A stretch of DNA of 15,035 bases, from the NCBI GenBank assembly GCA_002339265.1, contig DDKG01000240.1, positions 5,385 to 20,419 on the forward strand, read 5' to 3'. A program made the position numbers and the translations under genes. The stretch comes from Massilia sp. UBA2604. GTDB lineage: Bacteria > Pseudomonadota > Gammaproteobacteria > Burkholderiales > Burkholderiaceae_D. Below are positions 11,443 to 15,035 of this stretch, one piece after another. Below the pieces are notes generated by a model. The model searched no databases. It was not told the origin of the DNA and worked only from the letters and a program-made list of their open reading frames with translations. Position 1 is the first letter of the stretch, and every line of letters begins with the position of its first letter.

Positions 11443-12654
11443 ATGCATAGCGCAATGGCCACCACCGAGATCTACCTGATCGCGATGTTGCTGATCTTCG
11501 CCGTCCCCTACCTGATCTGGCGGCTCGGCAATACCGATTACTGGGCGCCGCTCGTCATCGTGCAGATCATTACTGGTGTGCTGCTGGGACCTGGCGTGCT
11601 GGGCAAGGCGTATCCGGAGTATTACAGCTTCGTTTTCAACCCCCAGGTCATCCAGTCGCTGAACGGGATCGCCTGGTGGGCGGTGATGATCTTCGTGATG
11701 CTGGCGGGGATCGAGCTCGATCTTAAGAAGGCGTGGGAGCATCGGCGGGAGAGTTCGATTACAGCTGGGCTGGCGTTGGGCGTGCCGCTGGTGTTTGGTA
11801 GCGTAGTCGCGGCCGGGATGCTGGGGTTTGCCGGCTGGATCGGGCCGCAGGCGCAGGGGTGGCAGTTCGTGCTCGGCGTGGGGATGGCGTGTGCGGTGAC
11901 AGCGCTGCCGATTCTGATTCTGCTGATGGAGAAGCTGGAGATTTTAAGACAGCCGCTGGGGCAGCGGATCTTGCGCTATGCCAGCCTGGACGATATCGCG
12001 ATCTGGGGCGTGCTGGCGCTGATTCTGCTCGATTGGGAGCGGGTGGGGCGGCAGCTGGGGTTCTTCCTGGTGTTTATCGTGGCGACCAGGCTGTTCCGGA
12101 AGCTGATGGTGAGTATTCCCGAGCGGGATCGGTGGTTTGTGATGCTGGTGTGGCTGGTGATTTGCGGGTTTGCTGCGGATTGGGCAGGGCTGCACTATAT
12201 GGTGGGGGCGTTCCTGGCTGGTGCGGTGATGGATGCAGACTGGTTCGATCAGAAGCAGCTGGACTTCCTGCGTAACAATGTCTTGCTAGTGCTGATGCCT
12301 GTTTATTTCTTGAGCACTGGATTGCGTACTAATTGGGATGTCGGCGGCACCGCCGTGTTCATTGCAGCCGCGGTGATGCTGGTGGCTTCGGTAGCGGGCA
12401 AGCTGATGGGCGTGCGCATTGCCGGACGTATTCTTGGCTGGAGCAGGGAAGAGGCCGCGATCATTGGTTGGCTGTTGCAGACCAAGGCGCTGATCATGAT
12501 CATCTTCTCGAACATCCTGCTCGACAAGGGCGTCATTACCAGCGAGACGTTCACTGCACTGCTGCTGATGGCAATCGGCAGCACGATGATGACGATTCCG
12601 GTGGTGTATCCGAAGCTTCGGCGAGAAGCAAGTCTGTTGTTGAAACCAAGGTAA
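11443..12654 (+). CDS. CPA2-family cation:proton antiporter (NapA/KefB-like membrane domain)
   Basis: A 403-residue polytopic membrane protein, probably exchanging Na+ or K+ for protons. About a dozen hydrophobic segments are visible. LVIVQIITGVLLGPGVLG (37-54) is the conserved glycine/proline-rich segment of the Na+/H+ exchanger fold, and YASLDDIAIWG (179-189) contains the Asp183-Asp184 pair that in NapA-type proteins binds the ion. VGAFLAGAVM (residues 251-260) is another family element. There is no C-terminal RCK/TrkA-N domain, so it is shorter than full KefB/KefC proteins. The ATG 11443-11445 follows GAGAG by 7 bases. It is transcribed away from gtsA and appears monocistronic. Its ion and role cannot be fixed from sequence; pH or salt homeostasis is the likely function. 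Confidence 0.88.
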   Translation: MHSAMATTEIYLIAMLLIFAVPYLIWRLGNTDYWAPLVIVQIITGVLLGPGVLGKAYPEYYSFVFNPQVIQSLNGIAWWAVMIFVMLAGIELDLKKAWEHRRESSITAGLALGVPLVFGSVVAAGMLGFAGWIGPQAQGWQFVLGVGMACAVTALPILILLMEKLEILRQPLGQRILRYASLDDIAIWGVLALILLDWERVGRQLGFFLVFIVATRLFRKLMVSIPERDRWFVMLVWLVICGFAADWAGLHYMVGAFLAGAVMDADWFDQKQLDFLRNNVLLVLMPVYFLSTGLRTNWDVGGTAVFIAAAVMLVASVAGKLMGVRIAGRILGWSREEAAIIGWLLQTKALIMIIFSNILLDKGVITSETFTALLLMAIGSTMMTIPVVYPKLRREASLLLKPR

Positions 12655-13017
12655 GCGGGGATCGTCCATCAACAAGAAACCCAGCACTGGGCCGGGACCT
12701 GCCACCGATTTTCTGGTGCACGCATAGACCACCCTGTCACTGCTAACTCATGGATGGTGGTGTCTGGTGCTGGTATGACCTCCATGGATGTCGCTGCTTG
12801 CTGGCCGTGGCATCCTCTTCAGTGCCGTACCTGAAGCCCTGCTTAGCAGTGGCGGCTTGGCAGCCTTTGCCGCGCTCGGCATTGGCGCCAGCAGCGGCCC
12901 AGTCGACTTTCCCGGGACGTCGGCCTACAAAGCTGGCCGTGATGCATATCCTAAACATACCGGAGTGTAAATACTGCGATGTATAATATTTACATCTGTT
13001 ATGTGGACATCGACCCA
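12655..13017. other. Gene-poor stretch between antiporter and acyltransferase
   Basis: No recognisable gene. It contains a short dyad CCCAGCACTGGG (12680-12691; on the minus strand followed by TTTCTTG, so weakly terminator-like in that direction), a repeated CATGGATG (12750-12757 and 12783-12790), and several overlapping short open frames. One plus-strand frame (12788-12970, 60 codons, ATG start) would encode an Ala/Gly-rich peptide with no motif I recognise and no clear ribosome site; the minus strand is open across the same segment in another frame. This looks like GC-driven openness or a decayed gene. Confidence 0.5.
12966..12994 (+). promoter_or_regulatory. Inverted repeat enclosing a TATAAT box before the acyltransferase gene
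   Basis: TGTAAATA (12966-12973) and TATTTACA (12987-12994) are perfect 8-bp inverted arms separated by 13 bases. A consensus -10 hexamer TATAAT (12982-12987) runs up to and overlaps the right arm by one base. No good -35 is visible 16-18 bases upstream. The arrangement fits either an activator/repressor dyad over a promoter or a chance AT-rich dyad. It puts transcription start near 12994, which favours the later ATG at 13018. Confidence 0.45.
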
Positions 13018-13602
13018 ATGTATAAATTGCATAAACTCTATCGATTGCTCGCCTACTGGGTATTAGCGCCCCTGATCGCGTGGCCCATGATTGCGCTGGC
13101 CTTGATCAGTCATCGACTGAAAAACGAGATTACACAGGCCGCCCTGGTTATCTCCAGAGTTCCATTCCATGTAGGCGAGCGGGCACGTTATCTTTTTTAC
13201 CGAAGATTGCTCATTTCCGTTGGCGCCGATGTGACGTTTCGATACGGTGCGTTTTTTCAGTACCGCAAAGCCCGGGTGGGTAACCGCGTCTTGATCGGCT
13301 ACTTCAACACGATTGGAGAAGTGGACATCGGTGATCACGTACTCATCGGTGGGAACGTCAACCTGTTATCGGGAATGGAGCAACATGGCTTTCACGATCC
13401 TGACCGTTTGATCTGGGATACACCTGGTAAAGGGCGTCGTGTCATCAAGATCGGTTCGGATGTCTGGATTGGCAGTAACAGTGTCATCGGCGACGATGTG
13501 GGTAGTCGCTGTGTAGTTGCCACTGGCAGTGTGGTGACGAAACCCATTCCCGACCATTCGCTTGTCGGTGGGGTTCCAGCTAAGTTCATAAAAAATATCT
13601 GA
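13018..13602 (+). CDS. Membrane-anchored hexapeptide-repeat O-acetyltransferase (CysE/WcaF/LacA type)
   Basis: A 194-residue left-handed beta-helix acyltransferase, likely acetyl-CoA dependent and acting on a surface sugar. Residues 9-30 form a hydrophobic segment that suggests membrane association. Hexapeptide repeats run from about 86 to 188, including VGNRVLIGYFNTIG, VDIGDHVLIGGNVNLLSG and IKIGSDVWIGSNSVIGDDV, ending in the classic VVTKPIPDHSLVGGVPAKFI. His123 or His126 in EQHGFHD is the probable catalytic His. I prefer ATG 13018; an in-frame ATG at 12979 would add 13 residues but falls on the promoter-like TATAAT. Base composition is visibly more AT-rich than its neighbours and it stands alone, suggesting horizontal acquisition. 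No glycosyltransferases or polysaccharide genes are adjacent, so the acceptor is unknown. Confidence 0.85.
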   Translation: MYKLHKLYRLLAYWVLAPLIAWPMIALALISHRLKNEITQAALVISRVPFHVGERARYLFYRRLLISVGADVTFRYGAFFQYRKARVGNRVLIGYFNTIGEVDIGDHVLIGGNVNLLSGMEQHGFHDPDRLIWDTPGKGRRVIKIGSDVWIGSNSVIGDDVGSRCVVATGSVVTKPIPDHSLVGGVPAKFIKNI

Positions 13603-13611
13603 CGGCCATCT

Positions 13612-13631
13612 ACAGGCAATGTTTGCCCTGT
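13612..13631 (+). other. Imperfect hairpin after the acyltransferase gene
   Basis: ACAGGCAA-TGT-TTGCCCTGT pairs with one bulged C, 9 bases after the stop codon. There is no T-run, so it is not a standard rho-independent terminator, but it could protect the mRNA end. Confidence 0.3.
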
Positions 13632-13712
13632 GTCGCAGGCCGGCATATGCGAGCGTAACCCGCGCGCCGCAAGTCAACGCCGGAGTTGTACAGCGTCGTC
13701 AGCTTCGAAAGC

Positions 13713-13739
13713 AAAAAGCCCAGCGATGATGCTGGGCTT
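13713..13739 (-). terminator. Rho-independent terminator of the tRNA-Thr gene
   Basis: AAGCCCAGC-(6)-GCTGGGCTT is a perfect 9-bp stem; on the minus strand the outermost TT continues into a five-T run. It begins 14 bases after the tRNA CCA end. The stem could also stop plus-strand transcripts from the acyltransferase side, though the T content there is lower. Confidence 0.9.
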
Positions 13740-13753
13740 CTTGCTACTTCTAA

Positions 13754-13829
13754 TGGTGCCGACTGCAGGACTCGAACCCGCCACCTGATGATTACAAATC
13801 AACTGCTCTACCTGATGAGCTAAGTCGGC
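13754..13829 (-). tRNA. tRNA-Thr (anticodon UGU)
   Basis: A complete 76-nt cloverleaf with encoded CCA. Acceptor GCCGACT pairs fully with AGTCGGC; D-stem GCTC/GAGC; anticodon loop TTTGTAA with anticodon TGT at 34-36; T-stem GCGGG/CCTGC with loop TTCGAGT. Departures from the usual form: a T-T mismatch at 28-42 in the anticodon stem, T at position 15 (normally a purine) and G at 48 (normally a pyrimidine). The D-loop and the anticodon-3'/variable region share the identical 9-mer TCATCAGGT. It reads ACA codons and others of the ACN box by wobble. It follows sspB by 28 bases in the same direction. Confidence 0.95.
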
Positions 13830-13849
13830 ACATGATCGTTAAAACAACA

Positions 13850-13875
13850 ATTATACGCTATTTGATCCGGGTCAA
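13850..13875 (-). promoter_or_regulatory. Likely promoter of the tRNA-Thr gene
   Basis: A consensus -10 TATAAT (13850-13855) lies between the sspB stop and the tRNA, 20 bases upstream of the mature 5' end. TTGACC (13870-13875), inside the last sspB codons, could be the -35 but the spacer is only 14 bases, shorter than usual. The tRNA may therefore be both read through from sspB and independently transcribed. Confidence 0.5.
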
Positions 13876-14358
13876 GGTCGGGCGTCCACCCTTCTTTGGC
13901 GGCTCATCATCCCCGCCAGGCGAGTTCGGCGGCGCATCAGCGACCACCGGCGAATCCACACCTTTCGAGGGCACAGCCGACAAGGCCGGCGCGGCAGGTG
14001 CCGTTTCAGCAGCATCCGACGACGACTGCGCATCCGCCTCAGGCGCCGCCCCCACCTCGAACGCCATCCCCTGCCCATTCTCATTGGCATAAATCGCCAA
14101 CACGTTATGAACCGGGATATAGATCTCGCGCGACACGCCATTAAAGCGTGCACGGAAGTGGATCGCGTCATTGTCCATCTTCAGCCCCGACGTCGCGCCG
14201 TAGCTGATGTTCAGGATGATCTCGCCCTTGCGGACATATTCCATCGGCACGGTCGTTCCCCCATCGACCTTGACGGCGATGTAGGGCGTGAAGCCGCTGT
14301 CCGTGCACCACTCGTAGATGGCGCGCAGCAGGTAGGGTTTGGTGGAGATCTCTGCCAT
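13858..14358 (-). CDS. sspB: ClpXP protease specificity-enhancing factor SspB
   Basis: A 166-residue adaptor that delivers ssrA-tagged proteins to the ClpXP protease. The N-terminal domain (1-104) starts with the family signature STKPYLLRAIYEWCTDSGFTP and includes YIAVKVDGG, ISYGATSGLKM and HFRARFNGVSREIYIPV, which form the dimer and tag-binding groove. A disordered Ala/Pro/Ser-rich linker (about 105-156) leads to the C-terminal ClpX-docking tail GGRPTLTRIK, comparable to RPALRVVK in E. coli. The start ATG 14356-14358 has no strong ribosome site. It lies 127 bases after sspA in the conserved sspA-sspB order. Confidence 0.95.
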   Translation of the reverse strand: MAEISTKPYLLRAIYEWCTDSGFTPYIAVKVDGGTTVPMEYVRKGEIILNISYGATSGLKMDNDAIHFRARFNGVSREIYIPVHNVLAIYANENGQGMAFEVGAAPEADAQSSSDAAETAPAAPALSAVPSKGVDSPVVADAPPNSPGGDDEPPKKGGRPTLTRIK

Positions 14359-14452
14359 GGTGGTGTTGTCTAGGAATACAGGCCGTCACGCCAGTCTACC
14401 GGATTAGCCCAAGAGGCGTCCAATGACGAAAACGTGACGCAAAAAGCAAATA

Positions 14453-14476
14453 GGGCAGGACTAAAAAATCCCGCCC
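14453..14476 (-). terminator. Hairpin between sspA and sspB, possible attenuating terminator
   Basis: On the minus strand GGGCGGGA-(8)-TCCTGCCC forms an 8-bp stem with one G-U pair; it is followed by TATTTGCTTTTTGCG. It begins 9 bases after the sspA stop. The T-run is interrupted, so it may be a partial terminator that lowers sspB relative to sspA, or an mRNA-stabilising stem. Confidence 0.45.
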
Positions 14477-14485
14477 CAGATCACA

Positions 14486-15035
14486 TCAACGACGCATCAC
14501 TTTCTCGGACGGGGTCAGCGCCTCGATGTACGCCGGACGCGAGAAGATACGCTCCGCATACTTCATCAGTGGAGCAGCGGTCTTCGACAGCTCGATGCCA
14601 TAGTGGTCCAGGCGCCAGAGCAGCGGGGCAATGGCGACGTCCAGCATCGAGAACTCGTCACCCAGCATGTACTTGTTCTTCAGGAACAGCGGAGCCAAGG
14701 TGGTCAGGCGATCGCGAATCTCTGCGCGGGCCTTGTCGTGGTTCTTGTCGTTCGCCTTGTTACGCTCGCTTTCCAGCGTATGCACATGGACGAACAGTTC
14801 TTTCTCGAAGTTGAACAGCATCAGGCGGGCACGGGCGCGCATCAGCGGGTCGGCCGGCATCAGTTGCGGGTGCGGGAAACGCTCGTCGATGTACTCGTTG
14901 ATGATGTTCGATTCGTACAGGATGAGTTCGCGCTCGACCAGGATCGGCACCTGGCCGTACGGATTCATGGTCGAAATATCTTCCGGCTTGTTGAACAGGT
15001 CGACGTCGCGCACTTCGAAGTCCATGCCCTTTTCG
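14486..15035 (-). CDS. sspA: Stringent starvation protein A, SspA (partial, 5' end outside window)
   Basis: A GST-fold protein that binds RNA polymerase and modulates transcription during starvation and acid stress. The visible 182 residues begin with the codons for EKGMDFEVRDVDLFNKPEDI; roughly the first 20 residues of a normal protein of about 200 are beyond the right edge. NPYGQVPILVERELILYESN is the thioredoxin-like domain's conserved cis-Pro and glutathione-site region, followed by INEYIDERFPHPQLMP, and the helical C-terminal domain ends EALTPSEKVMRR. SspA proteins keep the fold but lack glutathione transferase activity. It heads the sspA-sspB operon. Confidence 0.95.
   Translation of the reverse strand, partial: EKGMDFEVRDVDLFNKPEDISTMNPYGQVPILVERELILYESNIINEYIDERFPHPQLMPADPLMRARARLMLFNFEKELFVHVHTLESERNKANDKNHDKARAEIRDRLTTLAPLFLKNKYMLGDEFSMLDVAIAPLLWRLDHYGIELSKTAAPLMKYAERIFSRPAYIEALTPSEKVMRR

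Noticed and set aside
12680..12691. CCCAGCACTGGG as terminator of the antiporter gene
   Set aside because: On the plus strand the loop would be only two bases (four with a shorter stem) and there is no T-run after it.
13018..13829. Integrative element at the tRNA-Thr gene carrying the acyltransferase
   Set aside because: No integrase and no second copy of the tRNA 3' end are visible in the window; the 9-mer repeat is internal to the tRNA and not an att site.

Overview
The window looks like chromosomal DNA from a high-GC betaproteobacterium, most likely Oxalobacteraceae (Massilia or a close relative). This is judged from gene content, GC-rich third positions, GGAGAC-like ribosome binding sites and the sspA-sspB pair. 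It is an inference; no database search was run.

Positions 1-11280, all on the minus strand, form one sugar-utilisation locus. In transcription order it holds gtsA-gtsB-gtsC-gtsD (an ABC glucose-type importer with its own ATPase), a LacI-family repressor gene, a GH1 beta-glucosidase, an exported GH3 beta-glucosidase/exo-glucanase, glucokinase, and a FucP/GluP-type MFS sugar transporter that runs off the left edge. Genes are tightly packed: gtsB/gtsC share ATGA, GH3/glk share GTGA, and other gaps are mostly short. The gtsA promoter has TTGACC, a 17-bp spacer and TATAGT, with a LacI-type operator just downstream. The repressor gene ends in a rho-independent terminator, and a second, perfect 14-bp LacI-type palindrome precedes the GH1 gene. 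So there are probably two coordinated transcripts. Proposed logic: GH3 releases glucose or short beta-glucosides in the periplasm, GtsABCD and the MFS carrier import them, GH1 splits disaccharides in the cytoplasm, and Glk phosphorylates the glucose.

Positions 11443-12654 (plus strand) encode a CPA2-type cation:proton antiporter. Then comes a gene-poor stretch (12655-13017) and a visibly AT-richer orphan hexapeptide-repeat acyltransferase (about 13018-13602). That gene has a membrane anchor, and its 5' end carries a TATAAT box inside an inverted repeat.

Positions 13713-15035 (minus strand) are a conserved housekeeping block: sspA (cut by the right edge), sspB, tRNA-Thr(UGU) and a strong terminator. 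The tRNA has an unusual D-loop that is an exact 9-nt copy of its own anticodon-stem/variable-loop segment.

No CRISPR array, insertion sequence, prophage gene or clearly new defence or biosynthetic system is visible. The most noteworthy items are the paired operators with swapped centres, the glucose-type ABC system placed under a LacI/beta-glucosidase locus, and the tRNA internal repeat.
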